A stretch of 12,727 nucleotides of DNA from an uncultured Clostridia bacterium (lineage in GTDB: Bacteria; Bacillota; Clostridia; Christensenellales; UBA1242), in contig CAOJNR010000015.1 of assembly GCA_948439925.1 (NCBI GenBank), forward strand, positions 1 through 12,727, written 5' to 3'. Position 1 is the first letter of the stretch. Each line of letters begins with the position of its first letter. The position numbers were made by a program, and so were the translations under genes. Under the pieces are notes generated by a model. That model had not been told where the DNA came from, made no database searches, and saw only the letters and a list, made by a program, of their open reading frames with translations. Shown in pieces: positions 1 to 7,055 of the stretch.

Positions 1-114
1 GGCTGTGTGGTCAAAATAGGTGAAGACACAATTTTGGTGGAGCTTCGTGGTCAAGGCGTGCCAACAAATCCATACATTCTTTCAGTAGATGATGATAAGA
101 AACCAAAAAACTAG
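1..114 (+). CDS. C-terminal end of an unidentified protein (5' truncated by window edge)
   Basis: Frame 1 is open from the first base to a TAG at 112-114 and encodes 37 residues. The visible part starts with an alternating hydrophobic stretch (GCVVKIGEDTILVEL), which looks like two short beta strands. It ends in an acidic then lysine-rich tail (DDDKKPKN). The stop codon lies inside the stem of the terminator that follows, which supports this as a true gene end. The strand pattern loosely resembles small beta-barrel proteins such as YajC, but 37 residues are too few to assign a family and I do not name it. It is convergent with rsmE. Confidence 0.6.
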   Translation, partial: GCVVKIGEDTILVELRGQGVPTNPYILSVDDDKKPKN

Positions 115-133
115 CAAATTTTTGCTAGTTTTT
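105..133. terminator. Bidirectional rho-independent terminator between the first gene and rsmE
   Basis: A 9-bp perfect stem (ACTAGCAAA at 110-118, TTTGCTAGT at 121-129) is flanked by an A run on the left and a T run on the right. It can therefore stop transcription from the plus-strand gene ending at 114 and from the minus-strand rsmE ending at 164. Confidence 0.8.
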
Positions 134-163
134 AATTTGGCTTTTTTAAATTGAGGTGAAAAT

Positions 164-868
164 TTAATTATCTGAAAATATTCCTGCAAGAGTGAGCATT
201 GCGACGCAAGCGGTGTCATTTCGAAGAATTCTTGTGCCAAGAGTTATTGATTTTGCGCCTGCTTTGATGATTTCTTTTCGTTCGTCTGGACTGAAACCTG
301 CTTCTGCACCAACTATAACAGCGATATTTTGTTTGCCTTCGACAAGGCTTGGTATAAATTTGGCAGTTTCGTTATCATCTTCGTTAGCGAAAAGAATGGC
401 ATCAAAATTTTTCAATTCTTTTAGCATATTTGAAAAAGTTAAAATCTCACCAAGTTCAACCAGCTTCGACCTTTCGCATTGCTTGCAAGCGGTCATGATT
501 TGAATGAGAACTCTGTCTTTTTTGACTTCTTTAACAACTGTAAACTTGCTTGTAAATGGCACAATTTTGCTTACGCCAAGCTCGATTGACTTTGCGATAA
601 TTATATCAAAATATTCCTTTTTTGGAAGCGCTTGAAAAAGCACAATATTACGTTTTGGAAGAGCTTGACAAGTTTTTTTGCTTTCAATTTTTGCAAGCGT
701 TTGAGATTTTGTTATGCTTTCGATTGTGCAGAAATAGTCAAACTCATCATTGCAATTTATAATGATTTGATCTCCAACTTTCATTCTTAAAACTTTGCTT
801 AAATGCAAGTTTTCACTGCCGTCAATGAGCATATGTTCATTAATCACTTTACCAAAAAATCTTTTCAT
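164..868 (-). CDS. rsmE: 16S rRNA (uracil1498-N3)-methyltransferase RsmE
   Basis: 234 residues, within the usual range for RsmE, the SPOUT-class enzyme that uses S-adenosylmethionine to methylate N3 of U1498 in helix 44 of 16S rRNA on the 30S subunit. Visible family features in order are the N-terminal PUA-like domain with HLSKVLRMKVGD (22-33), KSIELGV (93-99), the substrate-side CKQCERS (128-134; more often a CxQS form), and the SAM-binding knot motifs VGAEAGFS (186-193; usually GPEGG) and LGTRILRNDTA (210-220; usually LG-RILR-ETA). The A and T/N substitutions in the knot are conservative. The ATG at 868 is preceded by no Shine-Dalgarno. A good promoter ends 6 bases upstream, so the message may be leaderless. 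The gene stands alone, convergent with the gene at 1-114 and divergent from spoIIGA. Confidence 0.93.
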   Translation of the reverse strand: MKRFFGKVINEHMLIDGSENLHLSKVLRMKVGDQIIINCNDEFDYFCTIESITKSQTLAKIESKKTCQALPKRNIVLFQALPKKEYFDIIIAKSIELGVSKIVPFTSKFTVVKEVKKDRVLIQIMTACKQCERSKLVELGEILTFSNMLKELKNFDAILFANEDDNETAKFIPSLVEGKQNIAVIVGAEAGFSPDERKEIIKAGAKSITLGTRILRNDTACVAMLTLAGIFSDN

Positions 869-874
869 AAAATA

Positions 875-903
875 AGTATAGTTTTTCTTTTTTCAAAAGT
901 CAA
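875..903 (-). promoter_or_regulatory. Promoter of rsmE (housekeeping sigma-A type)
   Basis: Read on the minus strand, -35 TTGACT (898-903), a 17-base spacer and -10 TATACT (875-880). Each hexamer matches consensus at 5 of 6 positions. Only 6 bases lie between the -10 and the rsmE ATG, placing the expected transcription start at or within the start codon. Confidence 0.7.
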
Positions 904-1075
904 ATATATTTGAAAGCATGTAATATTTGCAAATTTTAAAGTATTTTGCCAAATAAGATTGAAATTGCGCGAAAAAGGTGATTAAAACAATATTCTATTT
1001 AATTTTCGCCTTTCTCCAATTTTTCATCTTTTTTCTTTTTGGTGAATTTAATCAAAGTAATTTAAACTTGTCGCA

Positions 1076-1083
1076 AGAGGTGA
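1076..1083 (+). promoter_or_regulatory. Ribosome binding site that decides the spoIIGA start
   Basis: AGAGGTGA sits just before the ATG at 1086. A longer reading from GTG at 978 in the same frame has no convincing ribosome site, and its extra 36 residues have no counterpart in the family. Confidence 0.65.
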
Positions 1084-1085
1084 AC

Positions 1086-1895
1086 ATGATTATTGAAATT
1101 GAGTTTTCGCTTTTTATAAACCTGACAATCAACTTCTTCATCTTGTTTTTAACAGCTCTTTTCCTCAAAGAGAAAGCAAAAGTCATTTGGCTTTCTGCCT
1201 TTCTTGGAGGAGTTATTGCAGTTGTTTTGCCTCTGTTTGCACTGCCGTCCTACGCCAGACTTTTGACACAAGTTTTTGTTTCTGTTCTTCTTGTGTCGAT
1301 CTCATTTAACTTCACTTCTATCAAGCGCTTTTGTCAGATTTATAGTGTGTTTTTGGGTCTTTCCTTTTTGTTTGGCGGAGGATGTTATGCAATTTCTTCA
1401 ACTTTTGGACAGTTGCCTCTTCTTGTGATTCTTGCCATTTGCTTTGCAATATTTTTGGTCAGCAAAAGCATATTCAAAATGCGACTTAGGCAAAAGCATA
1501 TTGAAGATTTTTCTTTCAAAGTCAAAATTTTCAATGATGGCAAACTTGTGGAGGAAGAAGGATTTTTGGATAGTGGAAACTTGCTTTATGATCCAGTCAC
1601 CAAAAAACCCGTTGTTTTAATCAATTTCGACATATTTAAAAAGTTGTATGAGAATACAAATTATCTATCAGCATATCTAAAAAAAACAGACTTGTCAGCG
1701 CTTAACAATGCGCATTACATCAAGCTTAGCACCATTGCCAGCGGAACGCAAATCTTGGTTTTTTCTGTCGGTAGAGTGGACATATGCGGAAATGGCGTTA
1801 CAAAGGAGTATAAAAACATGATGCTTGGCCTAACTTTTTCGGGCTTTGAACGATCTTTTGGCAAAAACATTCTTCTTCATGGTGAGATAATTTAG
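1086..1895 (+). CDS. spoIIGA: SpoIIGA, sporulation sigma-E factor processing peptidase
   Basis: Membrane-embedded aspartic protease that removes the pro-sequence of sigma-E at the forespore septum during sporulation. With ATG 1086 it is 269 residues, shorter than the roughly 309 of Bacillus. The N-terminal half (about 1-127) is made of several hydrophobic membrane segments. The C-terminal half is soluble and carries the catalytic-aspartate motif LDSGNLLYDP (161-170, Asp162) followed by TKKPVVL, the hallmark of the family. The N-terminus MIIEIEFSLFINL aligns with the known family start, so I prefer 1086 to the upstream in-frame GTG at 978. sigE, its substrate, begins 64 bases downstream. No firm promoter is visible; a TATTCT at 991-996 with an upstream TTGCGCGAAAAA stretch loosely recalls a Spo0A-type site but is weak. 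Confidence 0.9.
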   Translation: MIIEIEFSLFINLTINFFILFLTALFLKEKAKVIWLSAFLGGVIAVVLPLFALPSYARLLTQVFVSVLLVSISFNFTSIKRFCQIYSVFLGLSFLFGGGCYAISSTFGQLPLLVILAICFAIFLVSKSIFKMRLRQKHIEDFSFKVKIFNDGKLVEEEGFLDSGNLLYDPVTKKPVVLINFDIFKKLYENTNYLSAYLKKTDLSALNNAHYIKLSTIASGTQILVFSVGRVDICGNGVTKEYKNMMLGLTFSGFERSFGKNILLHGEII

Positions 1896-1959
1896 GTAAG
1901 CTTATAAGATTTTAGTCTTACAGAACTTTTGGCGAATTAAAAAATTTTAAGGAGAGAAA

Positions 1960-2691
1960 ATGAATAAACTTATTTTCAAAATCAAACTTTGGCTGTATAA
2001 CACTTTCAAACGTTTCAATTTTCAGGATCCTGAAAGCATAGTCTGCTATGTCTATGGTCATCAAGACCTGCCAGCGCCTCTTTCAAGCGAGGAAGAAACT
2101 CAGCTATTGATTCTTAAATCAAATGGCAGTGCCAGTGCCATAAACAGCCTTATTGAACACAACCTGCGTCTTGTGGTCTATGTTGCAAAGAAGTTTGAAA
2201 ATTCCTCGATAGAGTTTGAGGATCTTATATCCATAGGCTCAGTCGGATTGATCAAAGCAGTCAAAACTTTCAATCTTGACAAAAATATTAAACTTGCAAC
2301 TTACGCTTGCCGTTGCATTGAAAATGAAATTCTTATGCAACTTCGAAAAGTTTCCAAAACTTCAAAAGATATCAGTTTTGACAAACCGCTCAGCATGGAT
2401 AAAGAGGGCAATCAACTGCTTCTGTCAGATGTGTTGCCAAGTGAAGAAGACCTCATTGAAAAAACGGTGGACGAAAGCGCCGACAGACAAATGGTTTATT
2501 CTCTTATTGAAGGATTAAATTCGCGTGAGCAGGAAATAATGATTTTGCGCTATGGCTTGACAGGGCAGGATGAACTAACTCAAAAGGAAGTTGCTGACAA
2601 ACTTGGAATAAGTCAAAGTTATATTTCTCGTCTTGAAAAACGCATACTTGATGAAATGCGTGTGAAAATAGAAAAAGAGCAAAGATGTTAA
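1960..2691 (+). CDS. sigE: RNA polymerase sporulation sigma factor SigE (pro-sigma-E)
   Basis: 243 residues. Mother-cell-specific sigma-70 family factor that directs early sporulation genes. The first ~30 residues form a basic, hydrophobic, amphipathic stretch (MNKLIFKIKLWLYNTFKRF) matching the pro-peptide that keeps the factor inactive at the membrane until SpoIIGA cuts it. Region 2 follows (about 60-130) with HNLRLVVYVAKKFEN, EDLISIGSVGLIKAV and ATYACRCIENEI, close to Bacillus SigE. The linker contains SFDKPLSMDKEGN. Region 4 (about 186-232) has the helix-turn-helix TQKEVADKLGISQSYISRLEKR. The start has a clear AAGGAG site (1949-1954). It probably shares a transcript with spoIIGA and ends at a terminator 20 bases after the stop. 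In many Clostridia and Bacilli sigG follows directly; here it does not. Confidence 0.96.
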   Translation: MNKLIFKIKLWLYNTFKRFNFQDPESIVCYVYGHQDLPAPLSSEEETQLLILKSNGSASAINSLIEHNLRLVVYVAKKFENSSIEFEDLISIGSVGLIKAVKTFNLDKNIKLATYACRCIENEILMQLRKVSKTSKDISFDKPLSMDKEGNQLLLSDVLPSEEDLIEKTVDESADRQMVYSLIEGLNSREQEIMILRYGLTGQDELTQKEVADKLGISQSYISRLEKRILDEMRVKIEKEQRC

Positions 2692-2710
2692 ATTTTCAAT
2701 TTTTTCAACA

Positions 2711-2740
2711 AAAAAACACTAGCAATGTCTAGTGTTTTTT
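2711..2740. terminator. Bidirectional terminator between sigE and nrdR
   Basis: CACTAG (2717-2722) pairs with CTAGTG (2729-2734) around a 6-base loop. Six A's on the left and six T's on the right extend the stem to 12 bp and give a U tract in both directions. It serves sigE on the plus strand and nrdR on the minus strand. Confidence 0.88.
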
Positions 2741-2745
2741 AATTA

Positions 2746-3189
2746 CTAAATTTCATCGAGAAGGCGTTTGAATGATGTAAGGTCAGTGAATTTGCGATAA
2801 ACTGATGCAAAACGCACATATGCAACATCATCAACTTGTTTGAGTTGTTCCATAACCATTTCACCAATCTCTGATGACTTGACTTCTTGAAGAAGTCGAT
2901 TTTGAATGTTCTTTTCAATGTTTGCAACCATATTGTCAATTTGAACAGCGCTCACAGGTCTTTTTTCGCAAGCGATAATCAGGCCTTTCTTAATTTTGTT
3001 TGCGTCAAAAGCTTGCCTTGAACCATCATTTTTGACAACCAATATAGGTGTTGTTTCAATAGTTTCATAGGTTGTGAAACGCTTGCCACAGTTAATGCAC
3101 TCGCGTCTTCTTCTGATTGAGTTTGTTTCATCTGAGTTCCTTGAATCGAGAACTTTGTTTTCCTCGCAACCACAATATATACACTTCAT
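2746..3189 (-). CDS. nrdR: Transcriptional repressor NrdR of ribonucleotide reductase genes
   Basis: 147 residues, typical length. NrdR senses ATP/dATP and represses ribonucleotide reductase operons through NrdR boxes. The N-terminal zinc ribbon has four cysteines (C3, C6, C31, C34) framing the DNA-contacting basic run IRRRREC (25-31) and GKRFTTYE (35-42). The rest is the ATP-cone domain, with VVKNDGSRQAFDANKI and KRPVS (77-81). I chose ATG at 3187-3189 rather than the in-frame start 10 codons earlier: it gives the canonical MKCIYCG start and has AAGGAGAG at the right distance. It is single-gene, convergent with sigE and divergent from feoA. No NrdR target gene lies in the window. Confidence 0.95.
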   Translation of the reverse strand: MKCIYCGCEENKVLDSRNSDETNSIRRRRECINCGKRFTTYETIETTPILVVKNDGSRQAFDANKIKKGLIIACEKRPVSAVQIDNMVANIEKNIQNRLLQEVKSSEIGEMVMEQLKQVDDVAYVRFASVYRKFTDLTSFKRLLDEI

Positions 3190-3209
3190 TTTCTTCTCTC
3201 CTTGGATAT

Positions 3210-3238
3210 ATTGTAGCACAAAAAATTATCATAACCAA
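3210..3238 (-). promoter_or_regulatory. Promoter of nrdR
   Basis: On the minus strand, -35 TTGGTT (3233-3238), a 17-base spacer and -10 TACAAT (3210-3215). A TG one base upstream of the -10 (TGCTACAAT) makes an extended -10 element. It leaves a short leader holding the AAGGAGAG ribosome site. Confidence 0.65.
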
Positions 3239-3253
3239 GCAGATTTATAAAAT

Positions 3254-3285
3254 TTGTCATGTAAAACGCGAAAATTTAATACAAT
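3254..3285 (+). promoter_or_regulatory. Tentative promoter of feoAB
   Basis: -10-like TACAAT (3280-3285) ends exactly 6 bases before the feoA ATG. The only good -35 match is TTGTCA (3254-3259), but the spacer is 20 bases, longer than usual, so the promoter may be weak or activator-dependent. No complete Fur-type operator is visible; ATTATCA at 3225-3231 is only a half-site resemblance. Confidence 0.4.
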
Positions 3286-3291
3286 CTTATC

Positions 3292-3537
3292 ATGTTAAGA
3301 TTGAACAAGGCCAAATTTGGTAAGTTATACGAAATTGAAAAGATTGATGAAAATGCGCCTATGAAAATTCGGCGAAGGCTCTATGACCTTGGTTTTACTT
3401 CTGGGCAAAGGGTTGTTTCAGTTCGCAAATCACTGCTTGGGAAAGCGTTTTTGGTGGAAATTCGCGCCTACACGCTGTCACTGCGTTCAAGCGTTGCCGA
3501 AGCTGTTATATTGAAAGATAGTGGAGGCAAAAAATGA
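3292..3537 (+). CDS. feoA: FeoA, small cytoplasmic SH3-like partner of ferrous iron transporter FeoB
   Basis: 81 residues, typical of FeoA. FeoA is a small beta-barrel protein thought to interact with FeoB and affect Fe2+ uptake. Family features are the N-terminal KFGKLYEIEKI strand, the core RRRLYDLGFTSGQRV (about 24-38; compare RRRLLDLG-TPG in the family) and the later SLLGKAFLVEIRAYTLSLR segment (compare LGDP-ELRVRGY-LALR). Its stop codon TGA overlaps the feoB start (ATGA), showing translational coupling. No Shine-Dalgarno precedes the ATG; a -10-like box is 6 bases upstream. The start fits the family N-terminus well, so lack of a ribosome site is not explained by a misplaced start. Confidence 0.9.
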   Translation: MLRLNKAKFGKLYEIEKIDENAPMKIRRRLYDLGFTSGQRVVSVRKSLLGKAFLVEIRAYTLSLRSSVAEAVILKDSGGKK

Positions 3538-5645
3538 TAAATATCAATCTTGTGGGCAATGCAAACACTGGCAAGACCACACTTTTTAATTCTCTCACTG
3601 GTGCACATGAGCATGTGGGAAACTGGCATGGCGTGACAGTTGAAGAAAAGGCGAAGAGATATTCGTTTAAAGGGCAGGAGATAAACATTGTTGACCTGCC
3701 TGGCATATATTCACTCACAAGCCTCAGTTATGAAGAAAAAGTTGCGGTGGACTATATTCTAAAATCGCCAGACCGTCTTGTTGTCAACATTTGTGATGCA
3801 AGCAATCTTCAACGCAATCTTTATCTCACGCTTGGACTTTTGGAACTTGGCGTGCCTGTCATATTGGCGGTCAACCAGATTGACAAAAAGCCAATTTGTA
3901 AGATTGACTATTCCTCTCTTGGTAAAATGCTTGGAATCAAAGTTGTTCCAATCAATGCGCGTGATAAAAGCACACTGACTTCACTTAACGATGCAATAAT
4001 TGAATTTGCAAATGAGAAGTTTTTGAAAGAGAGAAAGGTTTTGCCGTATATAAAAGCTTTGAATTTGGATTATTCTCGACTTGGAAAGATTGATGAAAAG
4101 CTTAAAGATTTTTATGCAATCAAACTTCTTGAAAAAGATGAAGAAATTGCAAAGAAAGTGGGTATAAATATTGAAAATCTTTCAGACCACATTGAAGAAG
4201 TTGCGCGGGTGAGATATGACTATATTGATAAAATACTATCTTCCTGTATAACAAAGCAAACGCGTGTTTATGGCAGAAGCAAGCTTGACAAACTTGTCAT
4301 GAACAGGTTTTTGGCTTTCCCGATTTTTCTATGCTTTTTGGCGATAGCTTTTTATCTAACATTTTTCTCGATTGGTGCATGGTGCAGTGATGGATTATCT
4401 TTTTGTCTTGACAGTGCGTTTAAGCCACTTTTGTCTTGGCTGACAAACCTTTTTGGGCAGGGCAGTTGGGTGGTCAGTTTCTTCCAGACGGCAATCGTTG
4501 GTGCACTTGGTTCAATCCTTGGCTTCTTGCCTCAGGTGGCCTTACTTTTCCTCTTTCTTTCAATCCTTGAAGACAGCGGATACCTCTCTCGCGTTGCATT
4601 TGTGTTTGAGGATATTTTGAGTAAGGTTGGGCTTTCTGGCAAAAGTGTTTACACGCTTCTTATGGGTTTTGGATGCTCGACGACCGCAGTGCTTACAGCA
4701 CGCAATATGGAGGATAAAAATTCCAAAATCAAAACTGGACTTTTGACGCCATACATGAGTTGCAGTGCAAAATTTCCTATCTATGCAGTTTTGGGTGGAG
4801 CTTTTTTTGGCGCGAAAAATATTTTTGTGATTATGGGACTTTATCTGCTTGGTGTGGCGGTTGCAATCTTTCTCAGTTTTATACTTGAAAAAACAGTGCT
4901 TAAAAGCAAGGAACAGACTTTTATTTTGGAGTTTCCGCCATATCGAAGTATGAGCTTTAAGCGCGTTCTTTCTGTGCTTTGGGACAACGTCAAACTTTTC
5001 CTCATTCGTGTTGGTACGCTTATTGTTTCAATGAATGTGATTGTTTGGGTGCTTGGCAACTTTTCTTTTACTTTCAGTTATGTCGCTTCTTCTGGCGGTG
5101 TGAGTATGCTTGAAAGCCTTGGCAAAATTTTAGCACCAATTTTCATTCCTCTCGGTTTTGGCAGTTGGGGACTTGTTTCCGCACTTATTGCTGGACTTAT
5201 TGCAAAAGAGGTGATTGTGTCATCCATTGCAATGTTCAATCATGTTGACGAAGCAAGCGAATCGCTGATTGGAGATTCTGTCAAAGACCCAACGAGTGCA
5301 GTGTATTTCACAAGCCCAAGTGCAGTCATAGCCTATCTTGTTTTCTCGCTATTGTATTTCCCTTGCCTTGCGACAGCGTCAGTTTTATCAAAAGAAATTG
5401 GCAAAAAGTGGACGTTTATCGGAATTGTAATAGAGCTCATTGTTGCATATATCGTTGCGATGATGGCGTATAACCTTGCTCGACTTATCGAAATTTTTGG
5501 ATTTTGGAAAGTCTTTGTTGTTGCAGTTCTGTTAATCATTGTCATATGCGCAATATGTTATCTTATAAAATTCTTGAAAAAGAAAAAAGCTTGCCCATAT
5601 TCTTCAAAGTGCAAAGGCGATTGCTCAGGTTGCAAAGGAAAATAA
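3534..5645 (+). CDS. feoB: FeoB, ferrous iron transport GTPase/permease
   Basis: 703 residues, full length. FeoB imports Fe2+ across the cytoplasmic membrane, controlled by an N-terminal G domain. G-protein motifs are GNANTGKTT (8-16), GVTVE (33-37), DLPG (54-57), NQID (114-117) and NARD (141-144). The N-terminal G domain and helical regulatory domain reach about residue 255. A multi-spanning permease follows, with the two conserved cysteine-containing gate segments GFGCSTTAVLTARNMED and MSCSAKFPIY. The C-terminus is lysine- and cysteine-rich (CPYSSKCKGDCSGCKG), a tail seen in many clostridial FeoBs that may bind metal. The start has GGAGG at 3523-3527 inside feoA. No terminator is obvious in the 99 bases before der. 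Confidence 0.96.
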   Translation: MININLVGNANTGKTTLFNSLTGAHEHVGNWHGVTVEEKAKRYSFKGQEINIVDLPGIYSLTSLSYEEKVAVDYILKSPDRLVVNICDASNLQRNLYLTLGLLELGVPVILAVNQIDKKPICKIDYSSLGKMLGIKVVPINARDKSTLTSLNDAIIEFANEKFLKERKVLPYIKALNLDYSRLGKIDEKLKDFYAIKLLEKDEEIAKKVGINIENLSDHIEEVARVRYDYIDKILSSCITKQTRVYGRSKLDKLVMNRFLAFPIFLCFLAIAFYLTFFSIGAWCSDGLSFCLDSAFKPLLSWLTNLFGQGSWVVSFFQTAIVGALGSILGFLPQVALLFLFLSILEDSGYLSRVAFVFEDILSKVGLSGKSVYTLLMGFGCSTTAVLTARNMEDKNSKIKTGLLTPYMSCSAKFPIYAVLGGAFFGAKNIFVIMGLYLLGVAVAIFLSFILEKTVLKSKEQTFILEFPPYRSMSFKRVLSVLWDNVKLFLIRVGTLIVSMNVIVWVLGNFSFTFSYVASSGGVSMLESLGKILAPIFIPLGFGSWGLVSALIAGLIAKEVIVSSIAMFNHVDEASESLIGDSVKDPTSAVYFTSPSAVIAYLVFSLLYFPCLATASVLSKEIGKKWTFIGIVIELIVAYIVAMMAYNLARLIEIFGFWKVFVVAVLLIIVICAICYLIKFLKKKKACPYSSKCKGDCSGCKGK

Positions 5646-5709
5646 AAAAGTGCTTAATTTGATTTATGAGCTTATTGCAAAAATAAATATATTTAAATGA
5701 TAAATTAAC

Positions 5710-5738
5710 TTGTTAAAATTTTTCAAATATGATATTAT
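5710..5738 (+). promoter_or_regulatory. Promoter of der-plsY
   Basis: -35 TTGTTA (5710-5715), a 17-base spacer and -10 TATTAT (5733-5738), with TG at 5730-5731 giving an extended -10 (TGATATTAT). The -10 ends 6 bases before the der ATG, so the start of transcription would fall on the start codon. Confidence 0.65.
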
Positions 5739-5744
5739 TTAGAT

Positions 5745-7055
5745 ATGTTAAAACCGATAGTTGCAGTTGTTGGAAGACCAAATGTTGGCAAATCAACATT
5801 TTTCAACAAAATCTGCGGAAAGAGAATATCGATTGTGGATGACACACCAGGCGTTACGCGTGATCGGATTTATGCTGATGCTGAATGGTGCGGTCATGAA
5901 TTTTTGCTGGTTGATACAGGTGGACTTGATCCGAGAAGTGACGATGTTTTTCAAAGTGACATCAAAAAGCAAGCAGAAGTTGCTATAAATGAAAGTGATG
6001 TTATTGTTTTTATTGTGGATGGTCAAAGCGGAGTGACACTTAACGACGAAGATGTTGCCTCTGTTCTCAAAAGGTCAAAAAAGCCAGTTGTTTTGGTTGT
6101 GAACAAACTTGACAAGTTTGAGGTTGAAAACACTTATGAGTTTTACAGTCTTGGTCTTGGAGAGCCAATGCCACTTTCAGTGCTTCAAAGCAAAGGACTG
6201 GGTGACATTCTTGACGCAATCGTATCACACTTTCCAAAGTTTAGCGGAGAGTATACAAAAGCCACAAAGGTTGCCATAGTTGGCAGGCCAAATGTTGGCA
6301 AAAGTTCGCTTGTCAATCGTCTTATCGGCAGTGAAAGGGTTGTGGTGAGTGGAATTGAAGGCACAACGCGCGACAGCGTGCTTGTTCCGTTTCGTTATAA
6401 CAAAAAAGACTATGCTCTTGTGGATACCGCAGGGTTGAGGCGCAAACGTGGCGTTGAGCAACAGTCCATTGAGGGATATTCAGTTCTCAGGACAATGTCT
6501 GCCATTGACGAGGCTGATGTTGTTTTGATTGTGGTTGACGGCAGTGCGGACAGGCTGTCTGAACAGGATGTTCGCGTTGCCGGGTATGTGCACGAAGCGG
6601 GCAAGCCAAGCGTTATCGTTGTCAACAAGTGGGATATTAAAGCCAAGGATAAAAATGCTTTTGAAGCAGGGCTTAAAGAAGATTTGTCATTTATGAAATA
6701 TTTTCAGTCAATCTATGTTTCAGCGCTCACTGGCGCAAGCACAGGTCAAATTATGGAAAAGGTTGCAAATGTTTATGAAAATTCATCAAAGCGCATAACA
6801 ACAGGTCTGCTCAATGACATTTTGCATGACGCCATTCTCAATTTTGAGCCACCTTCACACTCTGGCAGAAGGGCGAAGATAAAGTTTATAACACAAGTTT
6901 CAACCAATCCGCCAACGTTTGTTATGTTTGTCAGCGACCCAAAACTTATAAATTTCTCATATTCAAGATATCTTGAAAATAAATTTAGGGAAAGAATGGA
7001 TTTTTCTGGCACGCCAATTCGTATAATATTTCGTGGCAAGGAGGATAAAGAATGA
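5745..7055 (+). CDS. der: Der (EngA), tandem-domain ribosome assembly GTPase
   Basis: 436 residues, typical. Der is an essential GTPase acting in 50S subunit maturation. Domain 1: GRPNVGKST (10-18), DDTPGVTRD, DTGG (57-60), NKLD (120-123). Domain 2: GRPNVGKSS (180-188), GTTRD (206-210), DTAGLRRK (227-234), NKWD (294-297). A KH-like RNA-binding domain occupies about 350-436, with PPSHSGRRAKIKFITQ and NPPTFVMFV. The protein starts right at the first G motif as expected. No Shine-Dalgarno precedes the ATG, and the predicted promoter allows no leader. The stop overlaps the plsY start by 4 bases (ATGA), so the two are cotranscribed, an arrangement common in Clostridia. Confidence 0.97.
   Translation: MLKPIVAVVGRPNVGKSTFFNKICGKRISIVDDTPGVTRDRIYADAEWCGHEFLLVDTGGLDPRSDDVFQSDIKKQAEVAINESDVIVFIVDGQSGVTLNDEDVASVLKRSKKPVVLVVNKLDKFEVENTYEFYSLGLGEPMPLSVLQSKGLGDILDAIVSHFPKFSGEYTKATKVAIVGRPNVGKSSLVNRLIGSERVVVSGIEGTTRDSVLVPFRYNKKDYALVDTAGLRRKRGVEQQSIEGYSVLRTMSAIDEADVVLIVVDGSADRLSEQDVRVAGYVHEAGKPSVIVVNKWDIKAKDKNAFEAGLKEDLSFMKYFQSIYVSALTGASTGQIMEKVANVYENSSKRITTGLLNDILHDAILNFEPPSHSGRRAKIKFITQVSTNPPTFVMFVSDPKLINFSYSRYLENKFRERMDFSGTPIRIIFRGKEDKE

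Noticed and set aside
3190..3219. In-frame upstream start extending nrdR by ten residues
   Set aside because: The extension covers the AAGGAGAG site and the -10 region; NrdR proteins begin at MKC-YCG.
3225..3231. Possible Fur box before feoA (ATTATCA)
   Set aside because: Only one half-site is present, and it lies beyond the feoA promoter on the nrdR side.
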